A stretch of DNA of 63,210 nt from contig DASVQP010000074.1 of NCBI GenBank assembly GCA_036389135.1, positions 1 to 63,210 on the forward strand. Reading direction: 5' to 3'. The position numbers were made by a program, and so were the translations under genes. Source of the stretch: Longimicrobium sp. GTDB lineage: Bacteria > Gemmatimonadota > Gemmatimonadetes > Longimicrobiales > Longimicrobiaceae. A model generated the notes under the pieces. It searched no databases and was not told the DNA's origin. It saw only the letters and a list, made by a program, of their open reading frames with translations. This document shows, piece by piece, positions 41,714-49,035 of the stretch. Position 1 is the first letter of the stretch. Each line of letters begins with the position of its first letter.

Positions 41714-42976
41714 TCACGCATGGGTGACCTCGGGAACCGCGCGGCGTCGCGGCTCGGCCAGGAGGATGGCGCCGGCGGCGAGGGCGGAGGCGCCGGCGAG
41801 GGACCACATCACGGCACCGTATCCGCCCGCGGCGGTGTAGAGGACGCTCGATCCCACGGGCGCGGCGGCACGGGCGACGGCGAGGATCAGCGCGAGGACG
41901 CCGCTGATGCTGCCGTAGTTGGCCGCGCCGTAGTATTCCGCGACCAGCGCCGCGCGGGCGGGGGTGATGGCGCCGAAGCCGGCTCCGAAGAGGATGACGA
42001 ACGCCCACACGCCGCCCCGCCCGCTGGTGGCGAGGAGCACCGCGAGCCCCGCCGCCTGCAGCGCAAAGATGCCGGCGGTGACGCCCGGGCGCGACCAGCG
42101 CGTGCCGAGGGGCGTGAACACCAGCCGGCCCGGGAGCCCCAGCGTGCCGATCATCCCCGTGGCGGCGGCCGCGAACGCCGGGGCGTATCCCCACTCCGTG
42201 AGCGCGGGGATCAGGTGGACGAACACCGCTGACGTGGTGAGCGACGACAGAAAGAACGCGGCGGCGAGCCAGCGGAACGATCGGCTGCGCAGCGCATCGC
42301 GCGTGGAGACGCTGGTCTCCGGATGCACGGCGGGTCCGCCCTCCGCGGCCACGATGCCGCCGTCGGGTACCAGCCCCAGGTCGGCGGGGCGGCGGCGGAG
42401 GAGAAGGGCGTGCGGCAGAAAGGTGCCGACCGCCAGGACGACGGCCAGCGCCACGAGCGCGCTCCTCCACCCCAGCGTCTCCACGAGGCGCGATGAGAGC
42501 GGGAGGAAGATGACCGAGGCGAAGCCCGCCAGGAATGTGAGCACGGTCAGAGCACGACCGCGGTGGCGCACGAACCAGGTGGCGATGACCGCGAAGGCGG
42601 GCTCGTACAGCACGGCCGCCTGCGCGAAGCCGAGCGCGATCCAGATGGCATAGAACGCGGGGAGGCTCCCCACGCGCGACCAGGCGAGCACGAGCAGGGC
42701 GGCGGCGAGCGATCCGGCGCTCATCAGCACGCGCGCGCCATGCCGGTCCACCCAGCGGCAGACCGGGATCGCCGCGACGCCCGAGACCAGCAGCGCCAGC
42801 GAGAACGCCCCCGTCATCTCCACGCGCGACCACCCCAGCTCCCGCTCCATCGGCTGCAGGAAGACGGGGAAGGCGTAGGAGAGGATCCCGTACGAGATCG
42901 TCTCCGTCAGCGAGAGCACCCCGACCAGCACCCACCCGTAGTAGAGCGCCGGACGGGCGGGAGCCGCAGCGCTCAC
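41714..42976 (-). CDS. MFS transporter of the arsenic-type operon
   Basis: The 420-residue product starts at a GTG one base past the stop of the flavoprotein gene, which implies translational coupling. It has 12 predicted transmembrane helices in two six-helix halves, with the MFS loop motifs (VDRHGARVLMSAGS after helix 2; RRRPADLGL in the central loop). The GALYYGWVL opening resembles the oxalate/formate and monocarboxylate-type MFS group. With arsR upstream the most likely job is export of an arsenical or other small anion produced with the flavoprotein. It is not ArsB, Acr3 or ArsP. Confidence 0.88.
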   Translation of the reverse strand: MSAAAPARPALYYGWVLVGVLSLTETISYGILSYAFPVFLQPMERELGWSRVEMTGAFSLALLVSGVAAIPVCRWVDRHGARVLMSAGSLAAALLVLAWSRVGSLPAFYAIWIALGFAQAAVLYEPAFAVIATWFVRHRGRALTVLTFLAGFASVIFLPLSSRLVETLGWRSALVALAVVLAVGTFLPHALLLRRRPADLGLVPDGGIVAAEGGPAVHPETSVSTRDALRSRSFRWLAAAFFLSSLTTSAVFVHLIPALTEWGYAPAFAAAATGMIGTLGLPGRLVFTPLGTRWSRPGVTAGIFALQAAGLAVLLATSGRGGVWAFVILFGAGFGAITPARAALVAEYYGAANYGSISGVLALILAVARAAAPVGSSVLYTAAGGYGAVMWSLAGASALAAGAILLAEPRRRAVPEVTHA

Positions 42977-42977
42977 C

Positions 42978-44330
42978 TCACCGCGTGACGGCCAGGGGAA
43001 GCGAGGGCCGCCCGCTCCTCGATCCCAGCCCCACCAGCACGGGCGCATCGGCGGGCGCGGAGCAGCAGGAGCCGCCCAGATCCGTCGAGCACACCCCCGT
43101 CTCGGGGAGCACGAGCTCGACCGCCTTCGCGCCGGCATCGTCGCCTACGAGGGCGCAGACTACGGAGCGCACCTGTTCGTAGCCGGTGAGAAGGAGGAAG
43201 GTGGGCGCGCGGCCGTAGCTCTTCATCCCGACCGTGTAGTAGCCGGGCTCCGGGTGCGCCAGCTCGGCCGCGCCGTGCGGGTACACAGTTCCGCAGCTAT
43301 GCTCGTTCGGGTCGATGAGGGGCGCGAGCGCGACCGGGCTCTCCAGCGCGGGGTCGAGGCCCAGGCGCAGCTCGCGGGTGATCGACAGATCGGGGCGGAA
43401 GCCGGTGGTGACGATGATCTCATCGACGGGGCCGATGGAAGCGTCTTCGCCCCTGGCGGTGATGCCGTCCGCGTCCGCATCCAGCCGGGTGGCGCGGAAG
43501 CCGGTCACGAGCCGAACGGCGCCGGTGCTCACCAGGGCGCGCATCCGTGTGCCGAGGCCGCCGCGCGCGGCGAGCTGGTCGTCCGCGCCGCCGCCGTACA
43601 GCTGCGCGGTGGTTGTCCGGCGAATGGCCCAGACGATCGCGGTGTTCGTCTCCCGGCGCGCGAGGGCGGCGAGGTCGAGGAGGGCGTTGAAGGCGGAGTG
43701 TCCGCTCCCCACCACCAGCACCCGCTTCCCCGCGTAGCGCGCGCGGTCGCGGCCGAGCACGTCCGGGATGCCGTAGACGATGCGGCCGGCGAGCTCCGTC
43801 TCGCCGGGCACGGGGATGCCGCCGGCGCCGAGCGGGTTGGGCGAGAGGTACGTCCCGGAGGCATCGACCACCGCCTTCGCCAAGATGCGCTCCTCGCCGC
43901 CATCCGCGGTGCGCACCACCAGCTCGAACGGCACCTGAGCGCGGCCGGGCGTCTTCATCTTGTCGAAGCCATGCCGCGAGACCGCCGTGACGCGCGCGCC
44001 CAGCCGGATGTGCGGCGCGATGGCGGGGAGGGCGGCGAGCGGCTCCACGAAGCGCTCCACCAGCTCTCCGCCGGTGGGAAGCGCCTCCGGGTCCGGCGCG
44101 GTCCACCCGGCCGGCTCCAGCATCGAGACCGCCACCGGATCCACCAGGTAGCGCCAGGGCGAGAAGAGCCGCACGTGCGCCCACTGCCGGATGCTCGCCC
44201 CCACCGCATCGCCCGCCTCCAGCACCAGGGGCGTCTCACCCCGGCTCACCAGGTGCGCGGCCGCCACCACCCCGATCGGCCCCGCGCCGATCACCGCCAC
44301 CGGAAGATCCCGCCCGCCCAGGTCGCTCAT
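42978..44330 (-). CDS. FAD-dependent flavoprotein, ArsO-like, with Cys-rich C-terminus
   Basis: The 450-residue enzyme has two Rossmann sites (VAVIGAGPIGVVAAAHL for FAD; VLVVGSGHSAFNALLDLA for NAD(P)H) and the class B monooxygenase-like middle (WAHVRLFSPWRYLVDPV). Its C-terminal tail carries GVCSTDLGGSCCSAP, a cysteine cluster not needed for the fold. Flavoproteins of this type (called ArsO in arsenic operons) are proposed to act on arsenicals, but the chemistry is not established. The gene lies between arsR and the MFS exporter. A GGGAG site precedes the ATG. Confidence 0.85.
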   Translation of the reverse strand: MSDLGGRDLPVAVIGAGPIGVVAAAHLVSRGETPLVLEAGDAVGASIRQWAHVRLFSPWRYLVDPVAVSMLEPAGWTAPDPEALPTGGELVERFVEPLAALPAIAPHIRLGARVTAVSRHGFDKMKTPGRAQVPFELVVRTADGGEERILAKAVVDASGTYLSPNPLGAGGIPVPGETELAGRIVYGIPDVLGRDRARYAGKRVLVVGSGHSAFNALLDLAALARRETNTAIVWAIRRTTTAQLYGGGADDQLAARGGLGTRMRALVSTGAVRLVTGFRATRLDADADGITARGEDASIGPVDEIIVTTGFRPDLSITRELRLGLDPALESPVALAPLIDPNEHSCGTVYPHGAAELAHPEPGYYTVGMKSYGRAPTFLLLTGYEQVRSVVCALVGDDAGAKAVELVLPETGVCSTDLGGSCCSAPADAPVLVGLGSRSGRPSLPLAVTR

Positions 44331-44379
44331 CGTGCGACTCCCTTCATCAGGAAAAGTTGATGTTTCGGATCAAAAAAAG

Positions 44380-44703
44380 TCACCGGCAGCATCCGCCCTG
44401 GTACGCGCCGCCGTGCTGCGCGGATGCCGCCTCCGCCAGGTACCCGCCCATCGCGTCCAGCACCCCGGGATTGAGCGAGTAGTGGTTCCACCGCCCCTCG
44501 CGCCTTCCCGAGATGAGCCCGGCGTCCTTGAGCACCTTGAGGTGGAAGGAGAGCCGCGACTGCGCCGCATCGAGCGCCTCCTGCAGGTCGCACACGCACC
44601 GCTCACCCCCCACCAGCATCTCGACGATCTGGACGCGAGTCTCGTCCGAGAGCGCGTGAAACCAGCGCGCCACCTGGGCCGGGTTGCGGGTCGCCGTAGT
44701 CAT
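44380..44703 (-). CDS. arsR: ArsR family metalloregulatory repressor
   Basis: The 107-residue product is a winged-helix ArsR repressor: ALSDETRVQIVEMLVGGERC leads into C36-V-C38-D-L, the alpha-3 As(III)-binding pair, followed by the recognition helix QSRLSFHLKVLKDAGLI and wing GRWNHYSL. A second cysteine pair closes the protein (C105-C106 in QGGCCR), which could complete a three-coordinate As(III) or Sb(III) site. It should repress the operator at 44711-44738. It is the first gene of the ars-type operon. Confidence 0.95.
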   Translation of the reverse strand: MTTATRNPAQVARWFHALSDETRVQIVEMLVGGERCVCDLQEALDAAQSRLSFHLKVLKDAGLISGRREGRWNHYSLNPGVLDAMGGYLAEAASAQHGGAYQGGCCR

Positions 44704-44710
44704 GCGGGCA

Positions 44711-44738
44711 AATATATCAACTAAAGTTGTTCTGTCAA
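44711..44738 (-). promoter_or_regulatory. arsR promoter with overlapping ArsR operator
   Basis: On the minus strand TTGACA (44733-44738) and TATATT (44711-44716) are spaced by 16 bases, a near-consensus promoter about 10 bases before the arsR ATG. Between them lies a perfect inverted repeat CAACT-AA-AGTTG (44718-44729), where a repressor dimer would block RNA polymerase. Confidence 0.85.
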
Positions 44739-44752
44739 GAATCCGCTACCCG

Positions 44753-44986
44753 TCACGCCGCCTGAACCTGGACCGGCAGCCGCGGGCGCTCGCCATTCTC
44801 CAGCGCGGCCGCGAGGTACGTCTCCAGCGCGTCCGGGAACTCGCTCTCCGCTTCGGCCCGCGTGTCGCCCACCGCGGAGAAGCCTGGCAGCTCCTCGATG
44901 GTGAAGACGTAGTAGAGCGAGCCGTCGTCGCGCATCGCCCTGCCATGCACGGTCCACGGCGCAGCCAGATAGTCTTGCAGGTTCAT
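44753..44986 (-). CDS. HicB-like antitoxin-family protein, no toxin nearby
   Basis: The 77-residue product has the HicB-type partly degraded RNase H fold: YYVFTIEELPGFSAVGDTRA followed by EAESEFPDALETYLAAALEN. HicB usually neutralises a HicA mRNA interferase, but no hicA gene is present in the flanking 300 bases, so this is an orphan. It lies between the ars operon and the Cys-rich peptide gene. Confidence 0.82.
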   Translation of the reverse strand: MNLQDYLAAPWTVHGRAMRDDGSLYYVFTIEELPGFSAVGDTRAEAESEFPDALETYLAAALENGERPRLPVQVQAA

Positions 44987-45042
44987 AAACCTCCTCGGGT
45001 TCGGGAACTACGATGATGGTCGCCCCGAGGCGGCGTGTCCAG

Positions 45043-45079
45043 TGCGCGGGAGACGCCGGCCGTCGGCGCCTCCCGCGCA
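45043..45079 (-). terminator. hairpin after the Cys-rich peptide gene
   Basis: Arms TGCGCGGGAGACGCC and GGCGCCTCCCGCGCA pair with one mismatch, 5 bases past the stop at 45084. No T-tract follows. Confidence 0.65.
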
Positions 45080-45083
45080 GGTG

Positions 45084-45218
45084 TCAGCAGCAGGTGCCGC
45101 TGTCGGGGGTGGTGCCGCCGCAGCAGTCGTCGTCGCAGCAGGCGGAGTCCTGCGGGTCGCTCGGGGTGGGCTCGGCGGCGGGGGAGATGCGGTGGGTGAG
45201 GTCGTCGTTCGTGCGCAT
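45084..45218 (-). CDS. 44-residue cysteine-rich peptide with three adjacent-Cys pairs
   Basis: A strong AAGGAG site sits 7 bases before the ATG at 45218. The peptide begins MRTNDDLTHRISPAAEPTP and ends with C27-C28, C32-C33 and C43-C44 separated by acidic and Gly/Thr-Pro residues. That is one cysteine in seven residues, the density of a metal-binding peptide. No known family was recognised; it is not a metallothionein of the classical type. It follows the SigZ gene by 91 bases on the same strand and leads towards the ars operon. Stress- or metal-related expression through that sigma factor is a hypothesis. Confidence 0.8.
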   Translation of the reverse strand: MRTNDDLTHRISPAAEPTPSDPQDSACCDDDCCGGTTPDSGTCC

Positions 45219-45309
45219 GGGATCGCTCCTTGAAATGGTGTTCGCGCGTCCGCCGCATCGTCGCGGGGTACATCCATAAAGACGCGCGCGAACGGAAAAG
45301 GATGCAGGC

Positions 45310-45900
45310 TCACGCGCACGATCGGCCCGCCTCTCCATCTTCACGATGACAATGGCAGTTTGGACCCGGAGCGTAGTCGGACACGCCGCCTGCTGTATCG
45401 AGGTACACCTTGCAGCAGGCGACCACCGCCTCCTTGAGCCGGGCACGCGCACGCTGCACGCGTGACTTTGCGCCGGATGCGGAGATGCCGAGGCGATGCG
45501 CCAGCTCCGCCTGCGTGAGATCGCCGAGATCGGTGAGCTCGAGGGCTTCGCGGTCCGGCGCCGGGAGCCGCGAGACCAGCGCGCGGATGCAGGGCGCCAG
45601 CTCCGCCACCGCGTCGCGCTCGCGCTCGGGGGCGGGGAGGGCTTCGGAGAGCGGCGCGGCGGCGCGGCGCGCGCGGAAGTGATCCGCGACTGCGTTGCGC
45701 GCCACGCGGTACATCCACGGGTGCAACCGGCCGGGATCGCGCAGCTCGGCGAGTTGCGTGTGCACCTTGAGGAAGACGTCCTGGAGAAGGTCGTCCGCGA
45801 CGTCCGGATCGCCGACGCGCCGCAGGAGGAAGCCGTGCAGACCATCGCGGAACTCCGTCCAGGCCTGCTCGGTCGTCGGGATGGTTGCGGTAGCCGTCAC
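45310..45900 (-). CDS. SigZ-like ECF sigma factor with C-terminal cysteine cluster
   Basis: From the GTG at 45900 the 196-residue product has the two ECF domains: VADDLLQDVFLKVHTQLAEL and LHPWMYRVARNAVADHFRAR for region 2 and DREALELTDLGDLTQAELAH, LGISASGAKSRVQRARARLK for region 4. The last 35 residues carry C162-C163, C182, C184 and C195 (in the segment DYAPGPNCHCHRE), a possible metal or redox site as in SigZ. Sigma factors with such a tail may sense metal or thiol stress without an anti-sigma. The Cys-rich peptide gene follows and may be its target. Confidence 0.88.
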   Translation of the reverse strand: MTATATIPTTEQAWTEFRDGLHGFLLRRVGDPDVADDLLQDVFLKVHTQLAELRDPGRLHPWMYRVARNAVADHFRARRAAAPLSEALPAPERERDAVAELAPCIRALVSRLPAPDREALELTDLGDLTQAELAHRLGISASGAKSRVQRARARLKEAVVACCKVYLDTAGGVSDYAPGPNCHCHREDGEAGRSCA

Positions 45901-45985
45901 GAGATCTCGCCAGTGGAAATACGACGGGGGCCGGGCGCCCCCCTCCAATATAAGACGGCGAGCCGGCCCAAAGGACGCACCGGCG

Positions 45986-47329
45986 TCACGGCGCTGCCGG
46001 CGGATCGGCCAGGGGCATCCTGAACCACGGCTCGGTGCGCGGGTGGAGGCGGCCGCGCTGCATGACGTACGCGATCGTCTGCGTATTGCGGATGTCGGCC
46101 GACGGATCGGCGCGCAGCACCACCAGGTCGGCAACCTTCCCCGGCGCGATGGTGCCGAGCGAGTCCTGCGCGCCCAGCGCCTCCGCCCCGTACTGCGTGG
46201 CGCTGCGGATCGCCTCCAGCGGGGTGAGCCCCACCTGGCGCACAAGGAGCTGCAGCTCGCCGTGGATGTTCGGCGACTGGCGCCCCATGTCGTCGGTGCC
46301 GGCCAGCAGGCGCACCCCCGCGCGATGCGCCGCGGCGGCCGCGTCCACCGCCCACCCGGGGAGCGTGTCGAGCGAGGCGCGCGCGGGCACGCCGGCGCCC
46401 CGCCCCTGCATGACGTACAGCGTGGGTTCCAGCATCACCCCGCGCTCCCGCATGGCGCGAAAGAGCGCCGCGAAGCCGGGCCCCTGGGGCGAGACCGTGC
46501 GCAGGAGCACGCCCCGCGCCTCGCGGTCGCCCACCGCGGGGGCGCCGGCCCAGATCACCTGGTCGGAGTGGCTCATCACCTCCGCGCCCCCGGCGGCCAG
46601 CTCGCCGGGGGTGGTGGGGGGCACCACCGCGTGCGTCCACACCCGCAGCCCCCGGGCACGCGCCGCCCGCGCCAGCGCGGCGAAGCGGGCGGGCGGGACG
46701 TCGGAGTACACCTTGATCCCCGTGGCACCCATCCGACGCGCCTCGCGCACGATGCCGTCGATCTCCGCGTCGGCGGAGAGCATGCGCACCCCCGGAGCTC
46801 GGCCCGCCGGGTGCCCCGCGGACCAGTACCTCACCCGGACCGAGTCGTACGTCGCGAACCAGCGCGGCCCCGCCACGACCGCCGAGTAGTAGATCCGCGG
46901 GGAGAGCGCCGTGTCGGTGCGGGCCGCCCGCGCCAGCTCCGCCACCTTTCCGGTGCGGCCGCCCATGTCGCGCACCGTCGTCACCCCGCCCATCAGCGTG
47001 TGGCGCAGGAGCGAGGGGTAGATGCCGCCGCGGTCCCAGGTGGCGAGGTGCACGTGCGAGTCGATGAGCCCCGGGATCACGTAATGCCCGGCGAGCCATA
47101 CGACGCGCGTGCCGGGCGGGAGCCGCTGGGACCGCGCCGGGAAGAGCCCGGCGATGCGCCCTCGCCGCACCAGCACCGTCATTCCCGGCCGCGGCGGCGC
47201 GCCGGTGCCGTCGATCACGGTGACGCCCTCCAGCGCGACCGCGTCCGTCGGCGGCGATGCGGCGCCCTTTTCCCCGGCGCAGGCGGCGAACGCGGCCAGC
47301 ACGGCAATCCCGATGGCGATGCGGATCAT
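45986..47329 (-). CDS. secreted amidohydrolase (imidazolonepropionase-like)
   Basis: The 447-residue product has a lipoprotein-type signal (VLAAFAAC). The TIM-barrel metal-site residues are present: IDSHVHLATWD, GIKVYSDVPP for the bridging lysine region, WTHAVV and SHSDQVIWAG for barrel histidines, and GTDDMGRQ for the catalytic aspartate. The C-terminal ATQYGAEALG and LGTIAPGKVADLVVLRADPS are typical of subtype III enzymes such as prolidase-like amidohydrolases. Substrate unknown; a peptide or cyclic amide is likely. Confidence 0.88.
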   Translation of the reverse strand: MIRIAIGIAVLAAFAACAGEKGAASPPTDAVALEGVTVIDGTGAPPRPGMTVLVRRGRIAGLFPARSQRLPPGTRVVWLAGHYVIPGLIDSHVHLATWDRGGIYPSLLRHTLMGGVTTVRDMGGRTGKVAELARAARTDTALSPRIYYSAVVAGPRWFATYDSVRVRYWSAGHPAGRAPGVRMLSADAEIDGIVREARRMGATGIKVYSDVPPARFAALARAARARGLRVWTHAVVPPTTPGELAAGGAEVMSHSDQVIWAGAPAVGDREARGVLLRTVSPQGPGFAALFRAMRERGVMLEPTLYVMQGRGAGVPARASLDTLPGWAVDAAAAAHRAGVRLLAGTDDMGRQSPNIHGELQLLVRQVGLTPLEAIRSATQYGAEALGAQDSLGTIAPGKVADLVVLRADPSADIRNTQTIAYVMQRGRLHPRTEPWFRMPLADPPAAP

Positions 47330-47448
47330 GGTTCGGCTCGTGTGTGGGTCGGTGATGGTTGCGAGACTACCCATCCCATGTTGGATTACGGTCCCGCTTG
47401 TTAACAAAGGGTGGTACCGCGGAGCCGAAGCTTGACTTCGCGGGTTGA

Positions 47449-47820
47449 GTGCTGAATATCCCGCATATGCTGATTTCTCCGCATCAAGCTCCGGGACAAC
47501 TGGTGGAAGCAAGCGTACCCATCGCGCTGAGCCGCCGCGAACGCCAGATCATGGACATCGTCTACCACCGCGGGCGCGCCACGGCCGCCGAGGTGATGGA
47601 AGAGTTGGCAGATCCGCCCTCCTACAACGCCGTGCGCTTCAAGGCGTCGCTCCTGGTGGCGCTGGGATTCGTCCCGGCGGCGGTGCTGCGCGACCGGAGC
47701 GCGGCGCAGCGCCACCTGGTGTGGAGCGTGGCCCTCGCCGCTGTGTGTGGGTGGCGTCGTCCCTTCGATGCCGCCGCCCGCGCCTGGGTGCGGGAGCACA
47801 TCCGCGCCAGCGCCAACTAG
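47449..47820 (+). pseudogene. deletion chimera of blaI-like and blaR1-like genes
   Basis: The 123-residue frame starts (GTG at 47449, or ATG at 47467) with the N-terminal half of a BlaI/MecI repressor: LSRRERQIMDIVYHRGRATA, AAEVMEELADPPSYNAVR. At about residue 64 it changes to the first helix of a BlaR1/M56-type membrane peptidase: FKASLLVALGFVPAAVLRDR then HLVWSVALAAVC. The rest of BlaI, the gap and the start of BlaR1 are missing. The join is in frame, so a fused product is possible, but the repressor lacks its dimerisation half and the peptidase its catalytic domain. A terminator follows at 47821. Confidence 0.72.
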
Positions 47821-47844
47821 CGGGAGAGGCGTCGTCCTCTCCCG
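47821..47844 (+). terminator. hairpin after the BlaI/BlaR1 chimera
   Basis: A perfect 9-bp stem CGGGAGAGG/CCTCTCCCG with a 6-base loop directly follows the stop codon. TAGCTT follows, a weak tract. Confidence 0.65.
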
Positions 47845-47899
47845 TAGCTTCGGTACATGAGTGCTGATTTTTCGGCACTTACAGCGTTCTCATGGATAT

Positions 47900-48034
47900 C
47901 CGTGTGCATCGAGAGGAAATGATCTCACGCGAAGGCGCGAAGGCGCAAAGAAAGTAATCCCGTGTCTTTCCTTCGCGTCTTCGCGCCTTTGCGTGATATC
48001 TTGGTCCTTCCAAAAATTGCACAGAACTTCTTTC
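47900..48034. repeat. dispersed palindromic repeat, family C (copy 2)
   Basis: The most complete copy: left end GTGTGCATCG, hairpin TCTCACGCGAAGGCG...CGCCTTTGCGTGAT, then ATCTTGGTCCTTC and right end GCACAGAACTTC. It lies 15 bases before the GTG start of the TPR gene and could form part of its leader. Confidence 0.8.
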
Positions 48035-48048
48035 GAGAGGGTACGTGA

Positions 48049-48918
48049 GTGAGCGAAGCGAACCCCGAATCGCTGAACCTGCTCGGTGGCGATCTCCTGG
48101 CCGAGGGGCGATTGGACGAGGCGGAGCGGGCGTACCGCGCGGCCACCCGGGCCGCGCCGGACTGGTCTGCGCCGTGGTTCAACCTGGGCCTCGTGTACAA
48201 GCGGATGCGCCGGTGGGAAGACTCCGCGCAGTGCAGCCGCAGGGCCGCCGAGCTGGACCCGGAGGATGGAGGCGCGTGGTGGAACCTGGGCATCGCCGCC
48301 ACCGCGCTGGAAAGGTGGAACGATGCGCGTACGGCCTGGGCGGCGTGCGGCATACCCGTTCCCCAGGGCGAGGGCCCGCTCCAGATGCGGTTCGGCCCGG
48401 TACCCGTGCGCCTCGCCGCAAACCAGGAGGTCGTGTGGTGCGATCGCATCGATCCCGCGCGCGGCATCATCGAGAACGTGCCGTTCGCGGAGTCGGGGCG
48501 CCATCGCGGCGACGTGCTGCTGCACGACGGGGAGGCCGACGGCTTTCGCCTGCGTGACGGAAGGCAGATCCCGGTCTTCAACGAGATCGAGCGCCTGTGG
48601 GGCTCCGGCGAAAGCACCTTTCGGGCGGTCGTACTCGCCGCGGCGCCCGAAGAGGTCGAAGCGATGCAGCAGATGGCCGACGAGCGCGGCATGGCCGTGG
48701 AGGACTGGACCGGATCCGTCCGGATCCTCTGCGAAGCATGCAGCCATGGGACTCCACACAGCGACTGCGGCCAGGCGAGCGCGCCCGAATGGACGCCCGA
48801 GCGCAGGGTGGGGATCTCGGCCGTGAGTCACGACGCCGCGCGCACGCTCCTGCAGTCGTGGGCCGCGGCCGCGCCGCAAAGGTCCGTGTTGGAAGTCGCG
48901 TGCGTGCTTCCCGCATGA
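48049..48918 (+). CDS. tetratricopeptide repeat protein with unknown C-terminal domain
   Basis: The 289-residue product begins at a GTG. Residues about 7-105 hold two to three TPR units (LGGDLLAEGRLDEAERAYRA, NLGLVYKRMRRWEDSAQCSR, NLGIAATALERWNDARTAW). The rest is a domain of about 180 residues of unknown type, beginning GPLQMRFGPVPVRLAANQEV and including a C-E-A-C-S-H-G-T-P-H-S-D-C run that may bind zinc. It is predicted cytoplasmic. The TPR units suggest protein binding; no partner gene is adjacent. Confidence 0.85.
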   Translation: MSEANPESLNLLGGDLLAEGRLDEAERAYRAATRAAPDWSAPWFNLGLVYKRMRRWEDSAQCSRRAAELDPEDGGAWWNLGIAATALERWNDARTAWAACGIPVPQGEGPLQMRFGPVPVRLAANQEVVWCDRIDPARGIIENVPFAESGRHRGDVLLHDGEADGFRLRDGRQIPVFNEIERLWGSGESTFRAVVLAAAPEEVEAMQQMADERGMAVEDWTGSVRILCEACSHGTPHSDCGQASAPEWTPERRVGISAVSHDAARTLLQSWAAAAPQRSVLEVACVLPA

Positions 48919-48965
48919 GGCACGCGGGGGGCAGCGGTTCGGCGGACGGTGCGTGAGCACGGGCC

Positions 48966-49008
48966 TTGACGAACTCCGGCGAATTCAATGTTATTTAGCC
49001 AGGCTAAA
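48966..49008 (+). promoter_or_regulatory. promoter and DtxR/MntR-like operator of the hydrolase gene
   Basis: TTGACG (48966-48971) and TGTTAT (48989-48994) lie 17 bases apart. Directly after the -10 comes TTTAGCC-A-GGCTAAA (48994-49008), a perfect 7-bp inverted repeat. Its T-T-T-A-G ... C-T-A-A-A ends resemble operators of DtxR/MntR-family metal regulators. Confidence 0.6.
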
Positions 49009-49035
49009 CATTTCTCCACCGACTCTCCGCCGCCG

